Of a stretch of 64,000 nucleotides of DNA, positions 33,959 through 43,513 are shown piece by piece; the first letter of the stretch is position 1, and the number at the start of each line of letters is the position of its first letter. The DNA is from Allorhodoferax sp032337135 (GTDB taxonomy: Bacteria; Pseudomonadota; Gammaproteobacteria; Burkholderiales; Burkholderiaceae_C), in NCBI RefSeq assembly GCF_032337135.1, contig NZ_JAVXZZ010000002.1:744001-808000 (forward strand), written 5' to 3'. Made by a program: the position numbers and the translations under genes. The notes below the pieces were generated by a model, which was not told where the DNA came from, made no database searches, and worked only from the letters and a program-made list of their open reading frames with translations.

Positions 33959-35092
33959 ATGACCACACCAAAATCCAAGGTTGCCCTGATTACCGGGATT
34001 ACCGGCCAAGATGGTTCCTACCTTGCCGAATTCCTACTCCAAAAGGGCTATGTTGTTCACGGCATCAAACGCCGTGCCAGTCGTTTCAATACTGAGCGTG
34101 TCGACCATATCTACCAGGATCCCCATGTTGATCATCGGGATTTCGTATTGCACTATGGAGATTTGACTGACACCAGCAACCTAGTGCGTATCATGCAGCA
34201 GGTGCAGCCCGACGAGGTTTATAACCTTGGTGCCCAGAGCCATGTGGCTGTCAGTTTTGAAAGCCCTGAGTACACCGCCGATGTGGATGCCATCGGCACC
34301 CTGCGCTTGCTCGAAGCGATTCGCATTCTGGGTCTGGAGAAGAAAACCCGCTTCTACCAAGCGTCCACCTCCGAACTCTATGGACTGGTGCAGGAAATTC
34401 CGCAAAAGGAAAGCACCCCCTTCTACCCACGCAGCCCTTACGGTGTGGCCAAGCTTTATGCGTATTGGATCACGGTGAACTATCGTGAAGCCTATGGTAT
34501 GTACGCATGTAACGGCATCCTGTTCAACCATGAAAGCCCGCGCCGTGGCGAAACCTTCGTTACCCGCAAGATCACGCGTGGTCTATGCAACATTGCACTA
34601 GGGCTGGACAAGTGCCTCTACATGGGGAACATGGATGCCCTGCGCGACTGGGGCCATGCCAAGGACTACGTACGCATGCAGTGGATGATGTTGCAGCAGG
34701 TCTACCCCAAAGATTATGTCATTGCCACCGGAGTGCAATACAGCGTGCGCCAGTTCATCGAAAAATCAGCAGCGCAGCTAGGCATCCGCCTGCGTTTTGA
34801 AGGCAAAGGGGTGGACGAGTGTGCCGTTGTTGCCGCCATCTCGGGCGATAAGGCGCCAGCCCTCAATGTCGGCGACGTTGTGATTCGTATTGATCCGCAT
34901 TACTTCCGCCCTGCCGAAGTGGAAACCCTGCTGGGTGACCCCGGCCTTGCCAAACAAGAGTTGGGTTGGATTCCTCAAATCACCCTCGATGAGATGATCC
35001 AGGAAATGGTGATTTCGGATTTGGAAACTGCCAAGCAACATGCACTGTTGCGCCAACATGGCTACGCTGTGCAAGTGAGCAAGGAAAAATGA
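33959..35092 (+). CDS. gmd: GDP-mannose 4,6-dehydratase
   Basis: 377 residues. Short-chain dehydrogenase with the NADP site GITGQDGSYLAEFLL, the catalytic SS/TSELYG region and Tyr-x3-Lys in YGVAKLYAYW. Converts GDP-D-mannose to GDP-4-keto-6-deoxymannose, the first step to GDP-L-fucose. Its stop overlaps the fcl start by 4 bp, so the two steps are produced together. Confidence 0.96.
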   Translation: MTTPKSKVALITGITGQDGSYLAEFLLQKGYVVHGIKRRASRFNTERVDHIYQDPHVDHRDFVLHYGDLTDTSNLVRIMQQVQPDEVYNLGAQSHVAVSFESPEYTADVDAIGTLRLLEAIRILGLEKKTRFYQASTSELYGLVQEIPQKESTPFYPRSPYGVAKLYAYWITVNYREAYGMYACNGILFNHESPRRGETFVTRKITRGLCNIALGLDKCLYMGNMDALRDWGHAKDYVRMQWMMLQQVYPKDYVIATGVQYSVRQFIEKSAAQLGIRLRFEGKGVDECAVVAAISGDKAPALNVGDVVIRIDPHYFRPAEVETLLGDPGLAKQELGWIPQITLDEMIQEMVISDLETAKQHALLRQHGYAVQVSKEK

Positions 35093-36060
35093 GCGATACG
35101 TTGTCCGAAAAAATCTATGTCGCTGGCCATCGGGGCATGGTGGGAAGTGCCATTGTGCGTGCCCTGCTTGCGCAAGGCGTACTGCCAAGCCAGATCATCA
35201 CCCGTACCCACGCTGAATTGGATTTGACCAACCAGCAAGCAGTACAGGACTTCTTTGCAGAAGAGGGACCAACACAGGTTTACCTAGCGGCGGCCAAGGT
35301 GGGTGGTATTCAGGCCAATAACACCTACCCGGGCGAATTCATTTACGACAACCTGATGCTGCAGGCCAATGTCATCCACGCGGCGCATCAGCACGGCGTG
35401 CAAAGGCTGCTGTTTCTGGGCTCCAGCTGCATCTACCCCAAGCACGCGCCACAGCCCATGGCTGAGGATGCATTGCTGACAGGCAAGCTGGAGCCAACCA
35501 ACGAACCTTATGCAGTGGCCAAGATTGCCGGCATCAAACTGTGCGAAAGCTACAGCCGCCAGTACGGGCGCGACTACCGCAGCGTCATGCCTACAAACCT
35601 ATATGGTCCGGGCGACAACTATCACCCTGAGAATAGTCATGTCATTCCGGCACTATTGCGTCGTTTCCATGAGGCGAAGCTAGCGGGAGCGACACAAGTA
35701 ACCATCTGGGGTACCGGAAGACCTCGCCGGGAATTTCTCTACGTGGATGACATGGCGTCTGCGAGTGTGTTTGTCATGAATCTTGCGTCCGATATCTATC
35801 GTGCCAATATACAGCCTCAGCTTAGTCATATTAATGTTGGTTGCGGGAAAGATATAACAATCGAAGAACTTGCGACCAGCGTTGCGAGTACAGTCCGTTA
35901 TACAGGGCAGATTATTTTTGATGTTGATAAGCCAGACGGGGCGCCCCGGAAATTGATGAATTCAGCATGTTTGAATAATTTGGGTTGGAGAGCTCAAGTT
36001 GGATTGGAGTCTGGTTTGCGATTGGCATATGCAGACATGCTAAAGCGAATTTCATTCTGA
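35089..36060 (+). CDS. fcl: GDP-L-fucose synthase
   Basis: 323 residues. NADPH-binding VAGHRGMVGSAIVRA, the SSCIYPK strand, Tyr-x3-Lys in YAVAKIAG and the conserved RREFLYVDDMA. Epimerises and reduces GDP-4-keto-6-deoxymannose to GDP-L-fucose. The first ~60-70% is GC-rich like the upstream genes, whereas from about 35.64-35.80 kb to the end the codons become clearly A/T-ending. No frame interruption occurs, so the protein should be functional. Confidence 0.95.
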   Translation: MSDTLSEKIYVAGHRGMVGSAIVRALLAQGVLPSQIITRTHAELDLTNQQAVQDFFAEEGPTQVYLAAAKVGGIQANNTYPGEFIYDNLMLQANVIHAAHQHGVQRLLFLGSSCIYPKHAPQPMAEDALLTGKLEPTNEPYAVAKIAGIKLCESYSRQYGRDYRSVMPTNLYGPGDNYHPENSHVIPALLRRFHEAKLAGATQVTIWGTGRPRREFLYVDDMASASVFVMNLASDIYRANIQPQLSHINVGCGKDITIEELATSVASTVRYTGQIIFDVDKPDGAPRKLMNSACLNNLGWRAQVGLESGLRLAYADMLKRISF

Positions 36061-36067
36061 GCTTCAT

Positions 36068-36946
36068 ATGCTTCCCAAGCAAATAATATTAAGAGTTGAG
36101 GGTGGGTTAGGTAATCAACTGTTCCAATATGCCGCTGCGAGATCATTGGCTGATAGACTTGGCTATGGTTTGCTGCTTGATTTGAGGGGATTAACCGAAA
36201 ACGGTGATCGAGATTATCAATTGAATCTCTACTCGATACGTGCCGAAATTGCCAGTGTTGAATTGTTGTCTGACTTGCCTGACTTTCGTTCATCTCGTTT
36301 GGGAAGAATGAAATGCAATTTGACACAAGCTTTTCCCAAGATTTTTTCCTTTCCAGTTTTCTGGCCGCGCAGCTTTGCTTATGATCCTAGATTTGCTCGT
36401 ATCAGGCGACCTGTATATCTTGTTGGCTATTGGCAGACTGAAAAATATTTCTTGTGGAATCGCAATCAAATTATTCGCGATATTAATCTTGTAACCCCTT
36501 TGTCACCAACAGATCCGATGTTGGTGTCTATTCGTAAGCATCGGAGTGTTGCATTACATATTCGTCGTGGCGATTATGTAACCAACATCGCAGCATCACG
36601 ATTTCATGGGCTGTGTAGTCTTTCTTATTACCATGAAGCGGTACGAGATTTGAAGCAGCGATTTGCAGATATTCATGTATTTGTATTCTCCGATGAGCCG
36701 GACTGGGCGCGCGCAAATCTGAGGTTGACGGTTCCCACGCATTACGTGGAAGGAAACCTCGGTCATACCGACTTAGAACTCATGCGTCATTGTCAGCACC
36801 ATGTCGTTGCTAATAGTTCTTTTAGCTGGTGGGGTGCTTGGCTTTGCGAATCAGCGGGGCAGATTGTGCATGCACCCAAGCGGTGGTTCTCCGATCCGGA
36901 TTTTGATACCTCGGACGTAGTCCCTTCACACTGGCTAAAGTCATGA
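36068..36946 (+). CDS. GT11 alpha-1,2-fucosyltransferase-like protein
   Basis: 292 residues. The family signatures are LRVEGGLGNQLFQYAAARSL near the start, HIRRGDYV for the GDP-fucose-binding HxRRxD motif, and NSSFSWWGAWL near the end. GT11 enzymes transfer fucose from GDP-fucose to galactose in alpha-1,2 linkage. The position right after gmd-fcl gives a matching donor supply. AT-rich gene. Its ATGA overlap with the next glycosyltransferase gene suggests joint translation. Confidence 0.9.
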   Translation: MLPKQIILRVEGGLGNQLFQYAAARSLADRLGYGLLLDLRGLTENGDRDYQLNLYSIRAEIASVELLSDLPDFRSSRLGRMKCNLTQAFPKIFSFPVFWPRSFAYDPRFARIRRPVYLVGYWQTEKYFLWNRNQIIRDINLVTPLSPTDPMLVSIRKHRSVALHIRRGDYVTNIAASRFHGLCSLSYYHEAVRDLKQRFADIHVFVFSDEPDWARANLRLTVPTHYVEGNLGHTDLELMRHCQHHVVANSSFSWWGAWLCESAGQIVHAPKRWFSDPDFDTSDVVPSHWLKS

Positions 36947-37977
36947 ATGTACATTCGCCGTACGTTGCCGCAGCGCCATTTGTCTCGGTCGTCATTCCAG
37001 TTCATAACGGTGCTCGATGGCTAGGAGAAACTTTGGTTTCGCTCTACACCCAGAGTTTGCTTAATTTCGAAGTAATCTTGGTTGATGATGCTTCGACGGA
37101 TGCACTTCGCGCTGTACTTGACGTGCATACGGACGAGCGGCTACGAGTCTTCCATTTGCCGAATAACGTAGGTGTCAGTGCGGCCCGAAACCATGGAATT
37201 GATCAGGCTCGTGGTAAATACATCGCTTTTTGCGATGCAGATGATTTATGTAACCCTTTGCGCTTAGAGCGGCAGTGGTTTTTTCTCGAATCTGAGCCGG
37301 ACATCGGAATGTGCGGTAGTGCGTTTACCTGCTTCGATACGCAAGACCGGGACATAGTTATTCATCCGCAGTCGGATATTCATATTCGAAAGGCAATGAT
37401 GCATGGAAATTGCTTCGGCTTGTCGACTGTAATGGTCAAGGCTTCACTGCTTAAGACTTATCGTTTTGATGTATCCTTGAAGGTATCTGAAGACTATGAA
37501 CTGTGGTCGCGGATGATTGCAGCTGGTGTGCATGTCGCAAATATGCCCACTAGTTTGGTTCGGTACCGGCTGCATCAGCAGCAAGCAAGCCGTTACAAGG
37601 CTGCAGAATTGGATCAGATCTCACGTCGGGTACGGGCGCTTTACTGCGCGCGACTACTCGGTGACGAGGATTTCCTGCAGAGAATTGTTGCCTTTCCATC
37701 CCATCGATTTAATCTGGATCAGGCTGCTCAAAGGGTGATGGAGCGTGTAAGGCGGGATTCCGAGTTTGTGGCGCGGGACTTTCGCTTTCTTCTTGCTTGG
37801 CTGTACCAGCAGCAGCCAGACCACAATATTGGTGCATGGTGGCGCTGGACCCAGATTCAGGCATCCCTGGGACTGAACCTTGATCGAACCTATCGACTCA
37901 ATACTGCATTGTTAGCCTTCGCTCCCGAGGCAATTTCAAGGCGCTATTTCGATCTTCTGCTAAAGCTTAAGTACTGA
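36943..37977 (+). CDS. GT2 family glycosyltransferase
   Basis: 344 residues. The GT-A core has VSVVIPVHNGARWLGETL, VDDAS and the metal-binding FCDADD, followed by a ~150-residue C-terminal region with no membrane helices (SRRVRALYCARLLG). An inverting cytoplasmic transferase adding one sugar to a lipid-linked oligosaccharide is likely; the sugar is unknown. AT-rich, as is its GT11 neighbour. Confidence 0.85.
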   Translation: MNVHSPYVAAAPFVSVVIPVHNGARWLGETLVSLYTQSLLNFEVILVDDASTDALRAVLDVHTDERLRVFHLPNNVGVSAARNHGIDQARGKYIAFCDADDLCNPLRLERQWFFLESEPDIGMCGSAFTCFDTQDRDIVIHPQSDIHIRKAMMHGNCFGLSTVMVKASLLKTYRFDVSLKVSEDYELWSRMIAAGVHVANMPTSLVRYRLHQQQASRYKAAELDQISRRVRALYCARLLGDEDFLQRIVAFPSHRFNLDQAAQRVMERVRRDSEFVARDFRFLLAWLYQQQPDHNIGAWWRWTQIQASLGLNLDRTYRLNTALLAFAPEAISRRYFDLLLKLKY

Positions 37978-37997
37978 ATACCTAGTTAGCTTACCTC

Positions 37998-39215
37998 ATG
38001 CCAAAATCAATTCAGCAACGCTGGGCGAAGCGTAAGGAAAAATTCCAGAGATCATGGGAAAAACTGGTGTTCAACCTTTCGCTTCGGAAAGAGACTGTTT
38101 CTGGACACTCCCAGGTTCTATCTAGAGCCGAAGCAGCGCTGGCGCGCCGGTGCGAGCATGAAACTGATGAGGTTTGCCTTTCATCACCTGATCCTGTGGT
38201 GAGGCAAGGTTGGGCATTGAAGCGTCAGGTGGAAATAGAGTTTTTCGAAAGGTATGCTCAAAGTACACCCGAGCGGGTACTTATTCAAGTGCCACCACCA
38301 GCCTATTCGCCCGCTGGTTATTCGCTGTTCACCAATCTGGCGGAGAGCCTAGAGTTTATTGGAATTCCGACGCATGTCCTTGCATGGGACAGTGAAACGC
38401 GCGAGGTACTGGAGGAATTCCAGCCCACGGTCTTGCTGTCCAGCGACCATGAGAGTTACTTGCAGCGCATTGATTGGGATAGCATCAATTCCTACAAACG
38501 CGATGCGAAGCTGCGCGTTGGACTTACCGCTTCGTTGCAGGAATATGAAAACACGCCACTGGCACAGCGCTTAGACTGGGCAAGAAGGCATGGCGTGGAT
38601 TTCTACTATTCGTTCCGTGACAAAGATTACGTCACTAATAGGTTGGAATACCAAGCCTTTTTTAAAGGGGGGTACAAAATACTGTATCTTCCCTTTGGGG
38701 CCAATATACTGCATTATTACCCTGTTGCCGGATTCGACCGAGATTTGGATTACGCGATCATGGCCACACGCAAGAGCGAGCACGCTCGTTTCATGTCAGG
38801 TATCGCCAGCAAATTCCGGGGCTTTATCGATGGTCCCGGTTGGAGGCACACGAAAGCATTTAGCTTCAATAGAGACCGTGATCGCTATATTTATGCATTT
38901 ACTAAAGTTGGCTTGAACGTGCATCTCCCGGAGCAATTGCAGTGGGCCTGTGAAGTCAATGAGCGAACATACCAACTCGCCGCCTGTGGCGTTCCGCAGC
39001 TCATGGACCATCCATTATTGATTGACAGGCTTTTTAGCAAAGATGCTGTCTATGTCGCTGATTCACCCGCTCAGTATCTGCAGATATTTCAGAGGATAAT
39101 GCAAAATCCAGAACTCGCAGTTCTGCGTGCACTTAAGGCCCAGAAAGAGGCATTTGATCGTCACACGACATTCCACCGGGCTCATGATTTCGTGCAGCAG
39201 CTGGCCCAGATTTAG
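37998..39215 (+). CDS. Probable glycosyltransferase (CgeB-like GT-B)
   Basis: 405 residues, soluble. The N-terminal ~70 residues are charged and helical; the C-terminal half resembles the CgeB/Glyco_trans_1_2 type (YAFTKVGLNVHLPEQ, ERTYQLAACGVPQLMDH, followed by FQRIMQNPELAV). These enzymes are poorly characterised and usually lie in polysaccharide or spore-coat glycan clusters. Last intact gene of the + strand half of the locus; the IS remnant begins 60 bp after its stop. Confidence 0.68.
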   Translation: MPKSIQQRWAKRKEKFQRSWEKLVFNLSLRKETVSGHSQVLSRAEAALARRCEHETDEVCLSSPDPVVRQGWALKRQVEIEFFERYAQSTPERVLIQVPPPAYSPAGYSLFTNLAESLEFIGIPTHVLAWDSETREVLEEFQPTVLLSSDHESYLQRIDWDSINSYKRDAKLRVGLTASLQEYENTPLAQRLDWARRHGVDFYYSFRDKDYVTNRLEYQAFFKGGYKILYLPFGANILHYYPVAGFDRDLDYAIMATRKSEHARFMSGIASKFRGFIDGPGWRHTKAFSFNRDRDRYIYAFTKVGLNVHLPEQLQWACEVNERTYQLAACGVPQLMDHPLLIDRLFSKDAVYVADSPAQYLQIFQRIMQNPELAVLRALKAQKEAFDRHTTFHRAHDFVQQLAQI

Positions 39216-39352
39216 ACCGAACTCTCCGACATCAGGTACATTTGTGAATATCGCTGTTGTCGCAAGTCCGCGTTTTGAAGCCTCCTCAAATTCCTGAACC
39301 ACTCAGTAATAGAGGTTTGAGAATTTTGTCACATGGTATTCCACCGGAGGCA

Positions 39353-40120
39353 CTACCCCCAGTGACTCATGGGACCGCTGGTGTTTGTAGCGGTGCAACC
39401 AATCGGTCGTCTCATATCCCTGACCTCCTGCAAAAAATCAAAGATATAGCAGTCCAGCACCTCGGTGTGATAAGTCCGTTTGAATCGTTCGACATAGGCG
39501 TTATGCGTTGGTTTGCCTGGTTGGATGTGATTCAGTGCAATGCCCTTGGTCTTCACCGATTCGCCCATTCGGCCAATGCATGAGCAATGAATTTCGGGCC
39601 GTTGTCCAGGCGAATGGACAGTGGTGCACCACGCACCGCTACCAGTTCGTTCAATGCCCGGATGACCCTGGCAGCGGGTAAGCTCGTATCAATCACTATG
39701 CGCAGCGCCTCCCGGTTGAATTCGTCGATGACTTTGAAGGTGCGAAACCTGCGACCCGACCAAAGCGCGTCTGACATGACGCCACAGCTCCAGCCTCGAT
39801 TGGGCTGCTTACCCACCTCACGGGGCTGATGGATACGTGCAGACAGACGCCTCTTGCCGCGTCTGGGCAGATTCAGCGTGAGTTGCCAGAATACCCCCGC
39901 CAAAGCACCGTCTTGCCCCAGGGCTGGTTCTGATGGGGGGCGCTGGCGTACAACAAGCCGAAACCAGGTCATGGATTGGTACTCATATAGGCTTGGAAGG
40001 ACTGGATTACTCCGAAGTCGTCAGACGGTTTGCGGCAATAGCGCAGTGTGGAGCGGGCAATGCCGCCGGCAACAGAGGCCCTGCGTTGGCTCATGCCGTG
40101 GTCGGTCATGAGCGCATGCA
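39353..40120 (-). pseudogene. IS3-family OrfB (DDE transposase) remnant
   Basis: Fragments in several frames cover an IS3-type OrfB: helix-turn-helix-like remains (HGMSQRRASVAGG), the integrase core with IDEFNREALRIVID, a DNGPKF strand (normally DNGPEF) and NAYVERFKRTYHTEVLD carrying the final Glu. Frameshifts near 39555-39570 and around 39970, plus stops between ~39970 and 40120, rule out a working enzyme. Confidence 0.8.
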
Positions 40121-40150
40121 CAATATCAGTCCGACGCTACGGGTTTAGAG

Positions 40151-40411
40151 CTATCGGTCAACAACGTCCTTCAGTGCGTGGTGCAATAGGGCCGAGTCGG
40201 CATACATGCGATTGAGCTTGGCGATCTCTTCCTTTAGCTCGCGCAACTGCGATAGGTGCGGGACGGCCATGCCAGCTCTGGTGGGTTTTTCACTTGTAGT
40301 AAGTCGGCACGGTGACTTCGTGCTTCCTGCACGTCTCGCCGACCTTGGCTCCGAGTTCGACTTCCTTCAATATGCAGACAATTTGCTTTCACTGAACTTT
40401 GATTTCTTCAC
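40151..40411 (-). pseudogene. IS3-family OrfA remnant
   Basis: Reads KKSKFSES, then needs a one-base correction to continue VCILKEVELGAKVGETCRKH and EVTVPTYYK. A stop (TGA where Trp is expected) follows, and a further shift precedes AMAVPHLSQLRELKEEIAKL. The intact version is the IS3 OrfA helix-turn-helix protein. Inactive. Confidence 0.78.
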
Positions 40412-40550
40412 GTTAGTTCGGGAACTTTCGGAGGCTTTGTTCAGTAAATAGAGATTTGCCGGCATTTCTTAAATTGCCTCGCTAAAATCTTGAGGGCAAG
40501 TGCAATATAAATTAGTTACAATTTAATAATTTTAAACGGGAATGACGTTG

Positions 40551-41297
40551 CTAGAGGGGCTGAAAAATATAGTTCGTTCTGCATTTCAATATCTGAATTT
40601 CGGCGGCATTTTTTAAATAATGATAGATGTTCTTGTGTAAATACTCGCCCGAGGAGCCGGAGTAGCCATTTATCAATAAAGGGTGATTGAACATGTAATA
40701 GTGTAATTCTGTGGCATCTAGAGAATTGGAAAAGCAGTGTTCAAGACTAAGCCCCCTGATTTCATTAACGTCTTTATAGGATTCCGAAAGATATTGTTTG
40801 TAGAAGTACTTATTTGCCAGGTAAAACTTAGTCTCAATGTGCATTTTTTGAATGGTCTTAAATCTAAATATGTTCTTGAAAACTCCTTCAACCTGGATCT
40901 TTCCATTCCAATGCTTGGTGATTGTATTAAAATTTCTTACCCATAATTTTGATGTGCATTTGGCAAAGTTCTCAGAATTTTTTAGGAAGGTTGAATTGTC
41001 AAGTGCATAATTTGTTATTTCACCTTCGCCATAACCTTTTCCAAACAGCGCTACTTTTTCGGATGAATTTTTAAAATGTAAGCATTCAATTAATGCATTT
41101 GGATATAGATTTTTCACCTCGTGTGAAAAGTCATAATCGGAGCCGTCGCAGATTACTATTTTCAGACTAGTGTCAATTTGAAGCCATTTTTCGATTGCGA
41201 GCAAGGTAAGATGCTTACGCTGACTTTCATCATTTAGTGCTACCTTTCTGCCGGTGGGTCTAACTGCCGAGGTAATTAGTAATGTAAATTCATTCAT
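40551..41297 (-). CDS. Hypothetical protein in polysaccharide locus, possible glycosyltransferase
   Basis: 248 residues, AT-rich, no signal peptide. Start ATG 41297 overlaps the stop of the upstream ligase-like gene (ATGA). The N-terminal pattern (FTLLITSAVRPTG, LKIVICDGSDYDF) is loosely like a GT-A nucleotide-binding start with a DGSDYD acidic motif, but I cannot name a family. The C-terminal half is rich in Lys, Tyr and Asn. Context suggests sugar transfer. Last gene of the - strand operon, next to an empty stretch and the IS remnant. Confidence 0.6.
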   Translation of the reverse strand: MNEFTLLITSAVRPTGRKVALNDESQRKHLTLLAIEKWLQIDTSLKIVICDGSDYDFSHEVKNLYPNALIECLHFKNSSEKVALFGKGYGEGEITNYALDNSTFLKNSENFAKCTSKLWVRNFNTITKHWNGKIQVEGVFKNIFRFKTIQKMHIETKFYLANKYFYKQYLSESYKDVNEIRGLSLEHCFSNSLDATELHYYMFNHPLLINGYSGSSGEYLHKNIYHYLKNAAEIQILKCRTNYIFQPL

Positions 41298-42622
41298 TCT
41301 GCGTTGCGTTTTGTAAGTAAACCAGTGCAAATACCTAGATATAGAAAGAGAAAGTTTAGGTAATGATCACTGCAAACTTCTGTCGTCAAAAATATTAAAA
41401 ATAGCACTGGCGAGGCTATTTTTATGTATTTGTCCCAAAATGGAATTTTTTCATTCAATGGATACGAGATTAGAAAGAGGCTGAAGATCAGAAGTATTCC
41501 TGGGACTCCAATTCCCAGCGTTAGGTCGATCCACCCGCTATGGGTTGCACCCCTGTTTTTTCCATTGGGCTCGTAAAAATCGCTCCACTTTTGCTTAGCT
41601 AAAGCACCAAACGAGTGGTTAATTAAGCCATGCCCATAAGGGTTTTCCTTTATCAGGGCGATGCCAGCTGTGGCCCAAGCGACTCTGTCGTAAGTGCTTC
41701 CGTGCACTTTTATGCCGTATTCATTGACAGGCATTGGATTCGCTAGCCTGTTTTTCCAAGTGCTATAGTTTTCTATATCAATCGCGACTTTTATGTCACT
41801 AAATATGTACTTCCATGCAGGATTGCTGACGAAATGGAATGCAACAGCAATGACTATTGGTGCAATAGCAATGGCAATGAATAGATTTTGATTTCTTCCT
41901 TTTTCTATATTTTTAAGTTCGTGCCTATTGATTACGATCAAAGAAATTAACGATGCTAGTATAGAAAGAAATCCGTTTTTCGTATTGGATAGAAAAAAAA
42001 CAATAGGTGCTAAGGCAGCTAGCAAAACTGGAATCACCAGCTTTAATCGGGATTTGTGGGGTGACGTGTCGATTTTTAACAACATTGCGATGAAAAACAT
42101 CGAGCAAAAAACAACTAACGCAGGCTTTTCTCTGTATGGTATAAAGTAGAAGTCAAAAAGTAATTGGCTGGCTTTAATGATTTCGAAGGCGTAACGTGTC
42201 AGATAGATTATTGTTGTGCCAGACAGACCAATAATGAGTAATCTTGTGTACTTTTCTCGGCTGGCTCTTTCGGAAAGTACCAACACAGTTCCGGTGCTAA
42301 TGCCAACAATTGCCGCGGTAAATGAGCGAAACCATTCATTTTTCAATTCATATAGTTGCTCTAGTCGATTCTGACCGATAAAGAAAAAATGCAACAGTAC
42401 CCAGGCCAAAAGTAGTAATAACGCAAAAATACATGACGCGAATCTTTTGTTTGCAAATGTTTTAAGTTTGCTCAATTGAATTGCACCCAGTATTGATCCG
42501 GTTAGTAATAGGGCGTTTCGTAACGCAATTGTTTCAGGGAGTGGCAATGTAAATAGCAATAATGCTGTAATGGTTATTAGTGTGGTGTCGATGGATCTTG
42601 GTAAATATGTCAGAATTTTCAT
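41294..42622 (-). CDS. O-antigen ligase-like membrane protein (WaaL/Wzy family)
   Basis: 442 residues with 10-12 hydrophobic helices. A large periplasmic loop (~275-365) is followed by HSGWIDLTLGIGVPGILLI, the conserved His-containing motif of O-antigen ligases and polymerases (Wzy_C). Location in an operon with MsbA, a WaaE-like transferase and a deacetylase favours LPS ligase (WaaL) over Wzy. AT-rich. Overlaps the downstream unknown gene by 4 bp; 3 bp separate it from the gene upstream. Confidence 0.78.
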   Translation of the reverse strand: MKILTYLPRSIDTTLITITALLLFTLPLPETIALRNALLLTGSILGAIQLSKLKTFANKRFASCIFALLLLLAWVLLHFFFIGQNRLEQLYELKNEWFRSFTAAIVGISTGTVLVLSERASREKYTRLLIIGLSGTTIIYLTRYAFEIIKASQLLFDFYFIPYREKPALVVFCSMFFIAMLLKIDTSPHKSRLKLVIPVLLAALAPIVFFLSNTKNGFLSILASLISLIVINRHELKNIEKGRNQNLFIAIAIAPIVIAVAFHFVSNPAWKYIFSDIKVAIDIENYSTWKNRLANPMPVNEYGIKVHGSTYDRVAWATAGIALIKENPYGHGLINHSFGALAKQKWSDFYEPNGKNRGATHSGWIDLTLGIGVPGILLIFSLFLISYPLNEKIPFWDKYIKIASPVLFLIFLTTEVCSDHYLNFLFLYLGICTGLLTKRNAE

Positions 42623-42625
42623 ATC

Positions 42626-43513
42626 TTAAATTCTTCCCGCAAGACGGCGTATGCGTCGCCCTAATTTTGAAAACAAGTTTCCGCCTTCTGTGGGCCAGTC
42701 CATATTTCTTTCCCACGCGGATTGAAGAATAACTCCGCAATATATGTCGGCAAGGTTTGTCATTTTTACGGCGTTTCGCCGGTCTTTGTCATACTGCCAA
42801 GCATAGTGATATACTTTGAAAAGAGCTTGGCACGGAATGATTGGAATCGCTCGATAAGCAAGCAGCGCCTCGCCGTACCAACGTGATTCAATGGGCACTT
42901 GTGCAAGTGCATCTGCAATGCTTATTTGACGTGGCGACAAATAGTGTTCGTCTAAACTGTCCCACACTGCACGATGCCACACTAGAGGAAAGGGGCCGAA
43001 GCTGTATCGGCGACCAGTACGAAAAAACAAGCCTTGCACTAAGTCAGCTTCACGTCGGTAGGCTTCAATTATTCGAGGCTTTTTGTGACGTAATGCATCT
43101 TCTAGCAGATCATGGGCTTCGTCAATTACGGTGTAAGGGGTTCCATCCGATGCCAAGAAGTCTCGGGTCCCAAAAGGGCGGATGAAGAAGGCATCGGAGT
43201 CCAGGCAAACATAGGCTGTGCAGAATCCGAGGCGCCAGAATTCCGACTTCACGATCTGCTGCTGGGTGCTGCCAGGCAATTGCGCAATTTTTGCACGATT
43301 TATATGCGACGATGCGTCCAAAATGTCTTCGTCTGCAATAAGTAATGTGACTAGCGATTGAAGATGATCTCGGAACAGCGGTATTTCGTCTTGCGGGACA
43401 GAAACGTAAAAAGGTATATTTTCCGAGTTGTATTGTTGGATTGATATGGCTAATCGAACAACACGCCGTAGATCAGTCTTGTATGATTTGCAGTAGAGCG
43501 CTAGAGGCTTCAT
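42626..43513 (-). CDS. DUF6492-like putative glycosyltransferase
   Basis: 295 residues, soluble. Conserved-looking features are KSYKTDLRRVVRLAISI, the DxD-type CLDSDAFFIRPF motif (GT8-like) and FGPFPLVWHRAVWDSL. I relate it to the DUF6492 group found in LPS and capsule loci, presumed glycosyltransferases, but this is from memory. Overlaps the deacetylase stop by 4 bp. Its GC is closer to that of the upstream deacetylase than to the AT-rich ligase gene downstream. Confidence 0.62.
   Translation of the reverse strand: MKPLALYCKSYKTDLRRVVRLAISIQQYNSENIPFYVSVPQDEIPLFRDHLQSLVTLLIADEDILDASSHINRAKIAQLPGSTQQQIVKSEFWRLGFCTAYVCLDSDAFFIRPFGTRDFLASDGTPYTVIDEAHDLLEDALRHKKPRIIEAYRREADLVQGLFFRTGRRYSFGPFPLVWHRAVWDSLDEHYLSPRQISIADALAQVPIESRWYGEALLAYRAIPIIPCQALFKVYHYAWQYDKDRRNAVKMTNLADIYCGVILQSAWERNMDWPTEGGNLFSKLGRRIRRLAGRI

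Larger units (their letters stand above)
39276..40443 (-). mobile_element. Decayed IS3-family insertion sequence
   Basis: About 1.17 kb. The ends are imperfect inverted repeats: left TGAAGCCTCC then TTCCTGAACC; right (- strand) TGAACAAAGCCTCC then TTCCCGAAC, with a 4-base insertion in the right copy. Between them lie remains of OrfA and OrfB of an IS3-type transposase, both broken by frameshifts and stops. It sits between the two opposing halves of the polysaccharide locus. No clear target-site duplication is visible. Confidence 0.8.

Noticed and set aside
40444..40550. Gene in the gap between the IS remnant and the unknown 248-aa gene
   Set aside because: Short AT-rich stretch with no open frame; nothing recognised.
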